Of a stretch of 64,000 bases of DNA, positions 44,498 to 54,194 are shown piece by piece; position 1 is the first letter of the stretch, and each line of letters opens with the position of its first letter. The stretch is from an uncultured Lachnospiraceae bacterium. GTDB taxonomy: Bacteria; Bacillota; Clostridia; Lachnospirales; Lachnospiraceae. Where the stretch lies: contig CANOEC010000008.1 of NCBI GenBank assembly GCA_947564735.1, positions 51,176 to 115,175 of the forward strand, read 5' to 3'. A model generated the notes under the pieces. The model was not told the origin of the DNA and made no database searches. It saw only the letters and a program-made list of their open reading frames with translations. A program made the position numbers and the translations under genes.

Positions 44498-47092
44498 TTA
44501 CCGAACCACCTTATAATCTCTCGCCGGCACTTCTATGCCATCCGGCGTAACGGCATCTGCGTAACCATAGTTTACATATACCTTCGTGCCGTCTTCATAT
44601 ATTGTACATTTCAACTCTGAAGTAATACACTCATGACCCGTCATTTCCTGATTAAAGGTATGACCCAGTTCCTCGTTATATCTTGTGTAAATCTCAAGCA
44701 TTCTGTCATGCCATACTTCATAATCCGAACCGTAATATTGCGTATAAAGTGTTTTCTGAAGAGCAAACGCGCTCTCCTGCATCAAAGTGAAATACAAACC
44801 TGCACCATACTCTGCCGAAAGAAGCAGTTCATCTTCCGCATGACCGGAAACATTTAGTGCTGTACCCGTATAATTAACATAGCCATGCAGCGCCATCTGA
44901 TAGAACGGAACATAAGCATCCAAAATGGTATACTCATTACCTTGTAAATCCACATTGGTAATCATATCGCTGTAAACAGCCGCATAATCATTTCCCATGT
45001 TAATCATGATATTCGTACCGTTTTCCGACAGCTTCTTAAGCTGCTCGGACTGGATAGCCATCGACTCCTGCCTGCTCACCGTCTTCTTGCGGTAATAATC
45101 TGCAGACAAATCCATGCCCGTATCCCTGAAAGAAACCCCTGTGCCGTACTGATTTGCTGCCGAAACCAGATTCTCAGCCATCTTCTGTGCTAAATCGGCA
45201 CGCAGAAGATAATAGCTGTCCGTTCCTTCTCTTTGCGCATATGTAACGTCACTGTATTCATAGAGTTCTGCTCTCTCCTTACTAATCAGCCTTGCGGCAT
45301 CCGTATAGGAGAAGAAGCCATTGAAAAGATTACTGTCATATTCATACTGTGTAACGCCATCCAGATAAAGATCAACTCCCAGAGACTTTGCAGTATCCGC
45401 CAGAGATTGAAGATCCTTTTTACTACCCAGACTCGAAATCGGCTTTACTTTCTTCAAAATTTTCTGGTTGATTCCACCATTACACCAGCCGCTAAGCTTG
45501 ACGGACATATTGTTCAATCCCTCAGATTGAAGTTCTCTGATGATATTTTCCGCTTCTTCATAAGTCGTAAGCTTTAACGGTCTGCTCGTGGGAACGCCCA
45601 GAATCTGTTTTACTTTATCAACCGCTCCAACGATTTCAAGAGCAACAGGCGCCTGCGTATCATCATTCAGCGTAAAGCTGCCGTCGTATTTATTTTTTAA
45701 ATAATTCTGATACTCCTTCGCCATATCCACATAGCTTCCGGAATCTACGAAATGATACCGCAGACTCAGCGTCTCGTCCGGCAGCTCCGGCAGATACACA
45801 TAAACGGCACTGTTGGCAATCTCACCTACATCGTACTGTTCACGGAGCGAAATGCTGTAAACTGCACTGGCATAATTATAACTGTTATTGTGTCCGCTGA
45901 TATCAGCCTGTATGGACGCGTATGGCGCTCCTTCTTCCAAAATACAAAGGAAGGAATCATCACCCTGTGAGATACCGAAGGTATTGTAATACGCTCTCGT
46001 ATTGTGCACCACTGCATCACGGGACAATGCCATATCCCAGCCATAAATATTGGCATAATAGCTGTTCTGGGCAATTTTGCCATTGTTGAAATTAATAATT
46101 GCGCCTCCGCCTTCCGGCACCAGCATATATCCTTCATCATCTACTCCGCCTGCGCCAAAATACGGAAGAGGCGTCAGCGTATAGATAGGATAATCCTCCT
46201 CATACTCCAAGTCGCTTAAAGCAAGATCCACAATCAGGTCGTCTCCTTCAAGGCGATATACCATACTTACATTAAAAACCGGGTTCTCTGAGGTTTTCAC
46301 GGATAAATCCAATTCCTTATCTTCCGCCAGCTTCTCGTAAGTATAACCGTATTCCTCAAAGTATTCCTCCATCTTGGTCTTGACACTGTTGCTGGCATTA
46401 TCACGGAGGACATAAATCACTTCTGTTTCCAGAATCGGATAGCTTGCCAGCAGCGCTTCCTTATCATCCTTCTTACCTAAATCATTGATATCATACTTTT
46501 TGTAATACCGCTTTATCATATTCTTGGCATCCGCACTCATCTGGGACAGCATCCCCTCAAAATCTTCTGCCGTGGAAACAGGCGGGATTACATATTCTCT
46601 ATCCACCTTACCGATGGAATAGTTGATTTTAACATAATCCTCTCCCGTCTCTATATCATAAATACCGTTCTTAATGCTGTATTCGTAGTTGTCGTACTGC
46701 GACTCAAGACCCGAAACAACACTATAGGACATCAGCAAAGTAGACTGTAACTTATTCTTCTCCGCCGCCAGCGCCATCGTGTCATTATGCGCATCCTGCG
46801 GATTGGAATACCAGACCTTTCCGGTATCCTTCACTTCCAGCGAAAACTGGGTCGTTATCGGATCCATGACAAACTTTAATCTGTCATTTTCCATCACTAC
46901 AGACTCATCCGAACCCTCATAACCGTTAATACGGACAATTTCTTCCTTTTCCGTAGCATTTTGATAATGCATGACAAAATAGATCCCGCCCAGTATGATG
47001 ATGCAGAGAATCACAGGAACAATTAAACTTTTCATTTGTCTGATAACTGCCGCCTTGATTTCTGCCTGCCTTACCGATTTTTCTTTCTTCAT
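44498..47092 (-). CDS. DUF5696-type membrane-anchored protein
   Basis: This is 864 residues from the ATG at 47092, after GGGAG. One N-terminal transmembrane segment (about 22-42) anchors a large extracytoplasmic domain. A beta-rich half (FVMDPITTQFSLEVKDTGKVWYSNP) is followed by a half resembling an (alpha/beta)8 barrel, with acidic residues at predicted strand ends such as FRDTGMDLSADYYRKK and DLYLDGVTQYEYD. The pattern matches the DUF5696 family by my reading. The fold suggests a glycoside hydrolase-like enzyme, but no catalytic pair is proven. It sits between the YIP1-type gene (19 bases) and importer B. Confidence 0.7.
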   Translation of the reverse strand: MKKEKSVRQAEIKAAVIRQMKSLIVPVILCIIILGGIYFVMHYQNATEKEEIVRINGYEGSDESVVMENDRLKFVMDPITTQFSLEVKDTGKVWYSNPQDAHNDTMALAAEKNKLQSTLLMSYSVVSGLESQYDNYEYSIKNGIYDIETGEDYVKINYSIGKVDREYVIPPVSTAEDFEGMLSQMSADAKNMIKRYYKKYDINDLGKKDDKEALLASYPILETEVIYVLRDNASNSVKTKMEEYFEEYGYTYEKLAEDKELDLSVKTSENPVFNVSMVYRLEGDDLIVDLALSDLEYEEDYPIYTLTPLPYFGAGGVDDEGYMLVPEGGGAIINFNNGKIAQNSYYANIYGWDMALSRDAVVHNTRAYYNTFGISQGDDSFLCILEEGAPYASIQADISGHNNSYNYASAVYSISLREQYDVGEIANSAVYVYLPELPDETLSLRYHFVDSGSYVDMAKEYQNYLKNKYDGSFTLNDDTQAPVALEIVGAVDKVKQILGVPTSRPLKLTTYEEAENIIRELQSEGLNNMSVKLSGWCNGGINQKILKKVKPISSLGSKKDLQSLADTAKSLGVDLYLDGVTQYEYDSNLFNGFFSYTDAARLISKERAELYEYSDVTYAQREGTDSYYLLRADLAQKMAENLVSAANQYGTGVSFRDTGMDLSADYYRKKTVSRQESMAIQSEQLKKLSENGTNIMINMGNDYAAVYSDMITNVDLQGNEYTILDAYVPFYQMALHGYVNYTGTALNVSGHAEDELLLSAEYGAGLYFTLMQESAFALQKTLYTQYYGSDYEVWHDRMLEIYTRYNEELGHTFNQEMTGHECITSELKCTIYEDGTKVYVNYGYADAVTPDGIEVPARDYKVVR

Positions 47093-47111
47093 GGCTACTC
47101 CCATCCTTCCG

Positions 47112-47768
47112 TTATAGTCGGAATAATATCTCTCTGCCCAAGGAGATAAAGTATGCAATACCCTGCGTTATCATACTGAAGAACAACATCAGGATAAAGA
47201 TAATTACCAGCATTGCAAACAGACTGAATACAATAAACAGAAGCGTCTTCCTCATCGTATACTCATGTATCTGTGACATTGCCGCCACAATCAGCAGCGC
47301 CGCCCAGAGCAGAGATATGTAACTGAGCACAGCGTAAAACTCCGCCTCGTCCACCGTCACAAAATTACTGAAAATCATCAGTGGAAACTGTATCAGAGGA
47401 TAGGGCGTTATTGCATAGCATGTCGCCATATACACCTGCCCTAACCGACCCTTGCCGTCAAACAGTGTAGTCAGCCCCCAGTTTCCTACAACCCACAACG
47501 CCAGAGGAAAAACCACACTCGCCAGATACAAAAATATGTTTAGTTCCTCCCAATATACGTTCAAAAAGATAAAACTGGTGTAACGAAGCTTCATAACCCG
47601 GACAAGCAAAGTCAGAATCAGTATGGTATTTGCAGCCGCATAAGTGCCCCTCTTTTCGTGGGTTAAATCCCAGAATCCATCAAAAGGATGGGTGATACAA
47701 TACAGCGCAAACTTAAGTGAATCAATATAGTGTTGATATTTTTCTCTCTTTAATAATGATGCAATCAT
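47112..47768 (-). CDS. YIP1-family membrane protein
   Basis: This 218-residue protein has a short cytosolic start (HPFDGFWDLTHEKRGTYAAA) and five hydrophobic segments, the layout of the YIP1 family. The bacterial members have no firm function. It recurs beside DUF5696 and NHL-repeat genes in sugar-import loci by my recollection. The ATG has GGAGG. It lies 12 bases after the NHL-repeat gene. Confidence 0.75.
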   Translation of the reverse strand: MIASLLKREKYQHYIDSLKFALYCITHPFDGFWDLTHEKRGTYAAANTILILTLLVRVMKLRYTSFIFLNVYWEELNIFLYLASVVFPLALWVVGNWGLTTLFDGKGRLGQVYMATCYAITPYPLIQFPLMIFSNFVTVDEAEFYAVLSYISLLWAALLIVAAMSQIHEYTMRKTLLFIVFSLFAMLVIIFILMLFFSMITQGIAYFISLGREILFRL

Positions 47769-47780
47769 TCCGGCCTCCGT

Positions 47781-49289
47781 TTATGATCTGTATTTAAAGA
47801 TATCTGCAATTTCCATTTCGTGTTTAATTGCCTTCACCCTTCCGATAGAAAGAGGAATTAAGAATGCGGCGAGCACTACGATAATAATAATCACAATATG
47901 TTCCTCTACCCATTCCTTACGATACTGTTTATATGCCTTGGAATAGTTTTCGTCATCATACTTCAGCTCAAAATAATCCATTGCTTCACGATACCGCTCC
48001 TGACGCAGCAGAGAACGTCCGATTCCAATATAGGCAAGGTCATAATTTCCATTCAGGTCCATGACTTTCTGCCATGTCTCGCCCGATGCATCGTAATCGC
48101 CCTGTTCAAACTGATCCATTGCCTGATAAACCAAGGATCCAAACTCCGTAGGCAAAAAGAGCGTCAGACTACAGTCCTGAGAATCCAGCACAAGCAAATC
48201 GTATCCCATATGCTCTACTGCTGACGGACGTCTGAAATATCCGTCCATATTACCGTTACCGCCACATGCAAACACCAGCTTGCCCTGATCGTTATAACCG
48301 AATAAACGACTGCGGTTTCTGTCTAAGCAGACATATACGTCATTATCCATCGTGGTGACATCCTGAAAATATGAAGGTCCCTCATATCCGCCGCCGTTTC
48401 CCATGTACAAATCACCGTACACATCAAACTCACCATTGCGGACCAGAATATCATTTCCCATCAGATTCAGTTTCCGGATTGCCTGCGCCTCTTCATTCCT
48501 AAGGCTGTCTCTGGTAACGGAACTCGTAACCGCATACACAAAGCCTTCATAATCCATATAGATATTATCGTACTCTGTCGGTACGAAGGATTCCATCTGC
48601 GCTCTCTGTTCCTGTGTCGCAAATTTCTTCCATATATAATCCATCCAGTCGTATTTTACCTTCGTTGCGCCCACAAATCCGGAAAATACGCCGTCGTTCT
48701 CATATTTAATCAGTCCCTTATTGATACCTGTCGCAATACAATAAACACGACCTGCCGTATCAACTACAATCTTATTCGGTGTAAAATTGGTTTCGGGGTC
48801 CAACGATGAATCCACCGGTTTATCAAACTGCATCAGATAATTTAAGTCCTTATCCAATTTTAAAATCCGTGAATTTCCCTTGTCCGCTATGTAGATATCG
48901 CCTTCCTCAGAAACTGCAATATCCGAAGGAGAGGAAAACGTTGTGTTCTCTATATCCCCGTTAAAGCTGTCATAGATACGTCTAACCTCAAATTCTTCCG
49001 TAGACACTCTCTCCAGCTCTACGATACGGTTATTACCGGTATCACAGATATAAACCATATTCCCCTTTACAAACATGCCTTCCGGACTCTTCAGACTCAC
49101 ATCGAGACCAAAATCCGCGGATGTATATACGTTGCATACCGTATAAACATCGGGTGAATCCTGTACATCCCCCCACCAGTCATAATTGTAGGTGTAACTT
49201 CTGTCCGTAGCATATGCCGTCATGGAAAAACCGGCAAACAGCATGACGCACAGCATCAGGAGCCCCATCTTCTTTATTCTCATTTTCAT
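47781..49289 (-). CDS. secreted NHL-repeat protein with C-terminal membrane anchor
   Basis: This is 502 residues from the ATG at 49289, with GAGGTGG; the ORF runs to 49364 but lacks a site there. A signal peptide (to TAYA) is followed by repeats of the NHL propeller type (SPEGMFVKGNMVYICDTGNNRI, SPSDIAVSEEGDIYIADKGNSRI). A helical TPR-like segment (YDASGETWQKVMDLNGNYDLAYIGIGRSLL) and a C-terminal transmembrane helix (VIIIIVVLAAFLIPLS) follow. It is extracytoplasmic and probably a scaffold or sugar-binding partner of the importer proteins. It is not known to be an enzyme. Confidence 0.82.
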   Translation of the reverse strand: MKMRIKKMGLLMLCVMLFAGFSMTAYATDRSYTYNYDWWGDVQDSPDVYTVCNVYTSADFGLDVSLKSPEGMFVKGNMVYICDTGNNRIVELERVSTEEFEVRRIYDSFNGDIENTTFSSPSDIAVSEEGDIYIADKGNSRILKLDKDLNYLMQFDKPVDSSLDPETNFTPNKIVVDTAGRVYCIATGINKGLIKYENDGVFSGFVGATKVKYDWMDYIWKKFATQEQRAQMESFVPTEYDNIYMDYEGFVYAVTSSVTRDSLRNEEAQAIRKLNLMGNDILVRNGEFDVYGDLYMGNGGGYEGPSYFQDVTTMDNDVYVCLDRNRSRLFGYNDQGKLVFACGGNGNMDGYFRRPSAVEHMGYDLLVLDSQDCSLTLFLPTEFGSLVYQAMDQFEQGDYDASGETWQKVMDLNGNYDLAYIGIGRSLLRQERYREAMDYFELKYDDENYSKAYKQYRKEWVEEHIVIIIIVVLAAFLIPLSIGRVKAIKHEMEIADIFKYRS

Positions 49290-49336
49290 ATGCCACCTCG
49301 TTCCATACTCATCCTCATTTCCGCGCACACCTTTAG

Positions 49337-49357
49337 CGCATAACGAGTTTGTGTCCT
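49337..49357. repeat. 21-base repeat shared with the right end of the window
   Basis: GCGCATAACGAGTTTGTGTC here recurs as GCGCATAAACGAGTTTGTGT-C at 63841-63861 with one extra A. It lies just upstream of the NHL-repeat gene here and just upstream of the recombinase remnant there, in the same orientation. Function unknown. Confidence 0.6.
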
Positions 49358-49364
49358 GTCTCAA

Positions 49365-50267
49365 TTAATCTTTTAAACCTGAGCTTGCCATCGTTTCAAG
49401 AATCTGGCTCTCAGAGAATACGAAAATTGCTATCGGAACCAGCATCAGAACGACCAATACCGCCGCAGCCTGACCGGTTCTTGCAATACCACCGCTTTGA
49501 ATCTGCTGCATGGCATATACCAATGTCTTCTTCTCCTCTGAATAGATATAGGTAGCCGCTTTGTTATTCCACAAACCCTGTACGGAAAAGATAATCAAAG
49601 TCATCCACGCCGGCTTGACATTGGGCATTACAATACTGCGAAATACTTTCCACTCATTGGCGCCATCGATTTTGGCAGCCTCAATCAGAGAAGTAGGCAG
49701 CCCTTCCATGAACTGCTTCATAAGGAACAATCCCATAGGCGATGCAAAGGCAGGAACAATAATTGCCCAGTATGAATCAATCCAGCCTAATCTGTTCAAA
49801 ATCAAATAGTTGGGAATCTGGGTTACATATCCGGTAAACATCATCGCTACCGTAACCAGTTTAAAGAATCCCTTTCCGCCCGGAAAATCATATTTTGCAA
49901 GCACAAACGCGCCCATGGAAGCAATTAACAGATGCCCTGCGGTTCCGACGAAAGTGATAAACACCGTATTAAACAGATATCTGGAAAACGATACCCACGA
50001 TTTCCCCATTGTGACAAACAAATCGGAGAAATTATCAAATGTTGGATTCTGCGGAAGAATCCTCGGCGGGAACTTAAACAGCTCATCTAACGGCTTCAAC
50101 GCGCAGCTGACAGCATAGATAATGGGAAACGCCATTACCAGCGCAATGAAAGCCAGAAACAGATACAGAAAAATATCCCCCACAATCGAACGATTGGGTT
50201 TTCTTCTCTTGATTAGTTTTTTGCGGTATACTTTTTCGACATTTTCTTGTTTTTTCTTTTTGCTCAT
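49365..50267 (-). CDS. carbohydrate ABC permease (MalG-type), importer A
   Basis: This 300-residue permease has six predicted segments and the EAA loop EAAKIDGANEWKVFRSIVMP. The start has AGGA 6 bases upstream and lies 1 base after the upstream stop. It pairs with the preceding MalF-type permease and feeds importer A with the large anchored binding protein. Confidence 0.92.
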   Translation of the reverse strand: MSKKKKQENVEKVYRKKLIKRRKPNRSIVGDIFLYLFLAFIALVMAFPIIYAVSCALKPLDELFKFPPRILPQNPTFDNFSDLFVTMGKSWVSFSRYLFNTVFITFVGTAGHLLIASMGAFVLAKYDFPGGKGFFKLVTVAMMFTGYVTQIPNYLILNRLGWIDSYWAIIVPAFASPMGLFLMKQFMEGLPTSLIEAAKIDGANEWKVFRSIVMPNVKPAWMTLIIFSVQGLWNNKAATYIYSEEKKTLVYAMQQIQSGGIARTGQAAAVLVVLMLVPIAIFVFSESQILETMASSGLKD

Positions 50268-50268
50268 A

Positions 50269-51207
50269 TCAGGTTCCTACTCTTCTCAACAGACTTTGAA
50301 TTGCTTTATTACATAAAATCATTAATAAGAACAAAATGGTTGCTATCGCACACGCATATCCCATATCAAATCTTGTAAAACCATAGTCGAACAAGTGTGT
50401 AACGATTGTTCTTGCCGCATAATCCGTACTGGGATATCCGCACAGCGCCATCGTAACATCGCAGACGCCAAATGCCTGTGTAATGGACATAACCGCACCA
50501 AACATCAGCATTGGTTTCATATTTGGAAGAGTGATGTACCATAGCTCCTGCCACCTGTTCTTGATGCCGTCCATATATCCCGCTTCAAACTGAGAAGCAT
50601 CCACACCTTGAAGCCCGGCTACGAAAGACAGGAACCCTGTACCAAGACTCATCCACAAAATAACCAGCATACAGACCGGAAGCATATAATCCGGATTAAT
50701 GAACCATAAAACCGGCGTGTCTATAATGCCCAGATTCATCAAAAATGCATTTACATAGCCGTATGCGTCTCCTCTGAAGAATACCGAGAAAATTACATAA
50801 CAGTTTCCCGCGATAGACGGCGCATAAAATATAACGACGGCTATACTTCTGACCCATCTTGGCAATTCATTAATCAGCCATGCAAACAGGAACGACATGA
50901 TATACCCCAGCGGTCCGGTAAAGATTGCTATCATCAGCGTATTCTTAAGGCCAATCAGAAAAATATCATCTTCCAGTATCAAACTGATATAATTGCTTAA
51001 TCCAATAAATTTCGGGCTCTCCAATATGTTATAGTAAGTAAAACTATAAAAAATGGAGATTACAACCGGCAGCACATAGAAAGCGCAAAACAATATCGCA
51101 TATGGCGCCAGAAACGCATAACACATTTTACTTTTCTTCGCCTTCTTCATCGCTACTTGAATATTGTATTTCCGCAAAGCGATGTATTTGCTAAAAAATT
51201 CTCCCAT
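50269..51207 (-). CDS. carbohydrate ABC permease (MalF-type), importer A
   Basis: This 312-residue permease has about six transmembrane segments and the EAA-type loop FEAGYMDGIKNRWQELWYIT. The start has GGAGGG. It lies 11 bases after the binding-protein gene and directly before the second permease. The ATPase would be supplied from elsewhere. Confidence 0.92.
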   Translation of the reverse strand: MGEFFSKYIALRKYNIQVAMKKAKKSKMCYAFLAPYAILFCAFYVLPVVISIFYSFTYYNILESPKFIGLSNYISLILEDDIFLIGLKNTLMIAIFTGPLGYIMSFLFAWLINELPRWVRSIAVVIFYAPSIAGNCYVIFSVFFRGDAYGYVNAFLMNLGIIDTPVLWFINPDYMLPVCMLVILWMSLGTGFLSFVAGLQGVDASQFEAGYMDGIKNRWQELWYITLPNMKPMLMFGAVMSITQAFGVCDVTMALCGYPSTDYAARTIVTHLFDYGFTRFDMGYACAIATILFLLMILCNKAIQSLLRRVGT

Positions 51208-51218
51208 ACTTCCCTCCC

Positions 51219-54179
51219 CTATTCTAACGGCATGCCGAACTCGGTTCGCTTCTTAATAATTTCTTCGTCTATCTTAATCGAGTAATCTATAATCGTCTCT
51301 CTGGAATCATCCTTGTCATTCAGAACCTTTCTGATGGCATTGGTGATGTGACGTCCCGTATAGTATCCTCCCGGCACTTCACGGATACCTACTGTCTGAT
51401 CCCACTGTGCGCTCAGCACTTCAATATCATCATTGCTCCATGAAAGCTGCTTAAACGCATCCTTGTTTGCCGTTGCATACCGGGCGGAAGAGCCGAGCAA
51501 AGCTTCTATCTCACGTCCGAAACGGGTCTGTGTCTCGATGGAAGCCCACCACTTCATGAATTCCCATGACTGATTTCTAAGCTCCTCATCCTCCGTGCGG
51601 ATCATCATCGTCGCGTTACCTGTAATGAAATCAGAACGATCGATATAAGTATTTCCTTCAGCATCGGTATACTCTGTTCCGGGAATCAGTGTGAAATCCC
51701 ATAACCCTCTGATTTCAGGAGCTGATACCATCAAGGTATTGTAAGTAGAGTAAGCCGATATGCCAATAGGCATCTCGCCGGAACGGAAACGGCTGACAAA
51801 ATCATAAATTGTCGGAAGACCATAGTCATTAAAATATCTGATGTAATCGTCGAAGGCTTCTACGCCCGCCTCATCATCAACGGTAGTCTTCGTGCCCTTT
51901 TCGTTATACATATCCCCGCCGTACTGATACAGCAGTGTAAAATACAATGACAAATCTGGAGCCGTGGATGCAACTGCGGTACTCGACTGTGCCGTAGTGC
52001 TGCTTCCTGCCGCTGTCGGAATACCTACCGACAGGTTATTGCCTTGGAGCGTCGGCAAAAGCTCAATAAATTCATCCCACGTCTGGGGTACCTCAAGTTC
52101 CAATTCTTCCAGAACATCTTTACGATAGAACATTACATTAAAGGTCTGGGTTTCCGGAATCGCATAAATATGACCGTCCAGTCCGTACTGTTCATAAGAG
52201 CTGGGGGTATAGTGCGAAAGGACTTCCTCCCATCCTTCAAACTGCGTGATATCCTCCGCAGCATTACGCAGCGCATAGTTTACCGGCTGGTCAGCGCTGA
52301 CAGACAGAACCACATTGGGTCCTCTTCCGGCAAGCACCGCATTCAGCAGCGCACTCGGATCCACAATTTCTACATTGACCTTGACACCCGAATCCGGCGT
52401 AAAGGAATCATCTACCATGGATTTCAAGATGGTACCCTGATCACGACCTGTCAGAACCCATACCTTGACAACTTCGCTGTCATCGTCCTCGTCATACACA
52501 TCACCCACAGAGTTGTAATCTACCGTGAAAGACGCCACAAAGGACTTTGCCTCATGCCATATTTTGGTGAGGGCATTCGCTTTATCCTTCTTATAAGGCG
52601 CCCCCGCCCCTCTTACTACCAGATAATCAACATCCAGCTTTGTATCAGCCATGTTCAGGGATGCCGTACCAAGTGCGGTGATGTTATCCTTGAACGTAAC
52701 AAATTCCAATGAAATCTTCTGCGGCTTTTCACAGAAACGCTCCAGCTGCTGTGCTACCGTCTGAGCCGAAGCAATATTATCGGCTTTCTGACCGCTGTAT
52801 GCCACCATATCATCTACGATCTTAAACAGTCTCTTGGATTCCAAATCCATCGCTTCAATAATTTCCGGATAGTTTCTGTCAATATTATAATCCCTGTACT
52901 GATCCGGATTAGCGCCTGTATATACCAGTACTTTTCGATAAATCTGATTCAGTCTGTATGTAGAATCTTCCAGTTCCTCCAAAATCGCTCCCAATCCGCC
53001 AAGGGATGCTTCCAGCCGGATTGTATGCGTTCCTGCTGTCAGATAGAAGCTGTAAGGATTTCCTTCCTCATCCGCCATGTCCAGACTGTTCCAGTCGTTG
53101 CTGTACTCAAACGCAACCTGCTTCATTTCATGGAAAGGGATTTCTCCGTCTATGTACATAATTCTGTTGGAAACGCTTCCTCTGGAATAATTCTGACGCC
53201 CCTTCACCATAATGTTGTAATAACCGTCTTCCGGAACCTCAAACTCCCATTCAATCCACTGTCCGGAACTTCGCCATGTCTCACCGCCGACATAATTCAA
53301 CACCGTCGTAGTGACACTGTTTGGCATCGTCGTCGGAGATGACCTGTCATATTTTGCATACAGGGAAGACTCTGAACGCCGGACTGAATCCTCTCCCTGA
53401 ATAACCTGTACGTAATCTTTTAAAGAATCAGCATTTGCCGTTCCCGGCTGCTTTGCTGTATATTCCTCATATGTATCAATATCTTCCACCGCACATACAG
53501 ACAGTTTCCGCAGAACCATAGGCTCGTTTTCCGCTTCCAGACTTATTTCATTCTCACCCTGTTCCAGATAAAACATATAGGGTTCAATAATGTATCCCAT
53601 ATTATCTTTGAAGCGCATGTTCTGCCAGTCAAACACTTCCACCTGCACGGGACGGATTTCATTGCCCTGATTATCCACTCTCACTTCGCCGCCGTCCGCC
53701 CAGATTCTGGTAAAGGCAAGGTTTCTTGCATCCTCAAAGGGTATCTCACCATTAATATAGAAAGCTCTCTCTGCCGCCACACCTCTGGACTCTGGAATCA
53801 GATACTCGGCTGACAAATTATAAAACCCTGTCTCCGGAACATTGATTTTCCATGTGACAAGCGAACCGGTTCCGGTATATAACGCTTCCTCAACGCCTTC
53901 ATAATCATTGTAAACCTCTACCTCACCCGTAGCATCATAGTCAAACAGGTCTACATCAATATTCTGTGCCGGATATGCGGCATCGGTATGAGAATTCAGA
54001 TACCCGGTATAGGTTCCCGCTCTCTCCATACCCTCTACGTCGACAGTCAAATCCACGCCTGCATATTTATCATAAAAATTCTCTACGCCGCGCAACGAAA
54101 AAAGAATGACAATCATCACTGCCACCACTACTATAACTGCCGCTATAATTATTTTCTTATTCTTAACAGTGCTTCTCAT
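51219..54179 (-). CDS. large membrane-anchored fusion of carbohydrate-binding modules and solute-binding protein
   Basis: This is 986 residues from the ATG at 54179, 4 bases after GGAGGAAA. An N-terminal transmembrane segment (about 8-30) anchors it; there is no lipobox Cys. Two beta-sandwich modules follow (about 40-235 and 260-430), both with a pattern like GYYNIMVKGRQ and GENEISLEA, CBM-like. A helical linker comes next, then a C-terminal solute-binding domain (about 590-970: PETQTFNVMFYRKDVLEEL, FMKWWASIETQTRFG). It is an unusual arrangement for a binding protein, which is normally one lipoprotein domain. It is the first gene of importer A and of the nine-gene unit. Confidence 0.82.
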   Translation of the reverse strand: MRSTVKNKKIIIAAVIVVVAVMIVILFSLRGVENFYDKYAGVDLTVDVEGMERAGTYTGYLNSHTDAAYPAQNIDVDLFDYDATGEVEVYNDYEGVEEALYTGTGSLVTWKINVPETGFYNLSAEYLIPESRGVAAERAFYINGEIPFEDARNLAFTRIWADGGEVRVDNQGNEIRPVQVEVFDWQNMRFKDNMGYIIEPYMFYLEQGENEISLEAENEPMVLRKLSVCAVEDIDTYEEYTAKQPGTANADSLKDYVQVIQGEDSVRRSESSLYAKYDRSSPTTMPNSVTTTVLNYVGGETWRSSGQWIEWEFEVPEDGYYNIMVKGRQNYSRGSVSNRIMYIDGEIPFHEMKQVAFEYSNDWNSLDMADEEGNPYSFYLTAGTHTIRLEASLGGLGAILEELEDSTYRLNQIYRKVLVYTGANPDQYRDYNIDRNYPEIIEAMDLESKRLFKIVDDMVAYSGQKADNIASAQTVAQQLERFCEKPQKISLEFVTFKDNITALGTASLNMADTKLDVDYLVVRGAGAPYKKDKANALTKIWHEAKSFVASFTVDYNSVGDVYDEDDDSEVVKVWVLTGRDQGTILKSMVDDSFTPDSGVKVNVEIVDPSALLNAVLAGRGPNVVLSVSADQPVNYALRNAAEDITQFEGWEEVLSHYTPSSYEQYGLDGHIYAIPETQTFNVMFYRKDVLEELELEVPQTWDEFIELLPTLQGNNLSVGIPTAAGSSTTAQSSTAVASTAPDLSLYFTLLYQYGGDMYNEKGTKTTVDDEAGVEAFDDYIRYFNDYGLPTIYDFVSRFRSGEMPIGISAYSTYNTLMVSAPEIRGLWDFTLIPGTEYTDAEGNTYIDRSDFITGNATMMIRTEDEELRNQSWEFMKWWASIETQTRFGREIEALLGSSARYATANKDAFKQLSWSNDDIEVLSAQWDQTVGIREVPGGYYTGRHITNAIRKVLNDKDDSRETIIDYSIKIDEEIIKKRTEFGMPLE

Positions 54180-54194
54180 ACTTTCCTCCATCAA

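Noticed and set aside
47112-47158. Longer N-terminus (22 extra residues) for the DUF5696-type protein overlapping YIP1
   Set aside because: The internal ATG at 47092 has GGGAG and directly precedes the transmembrane anchor; the longer start has no site.
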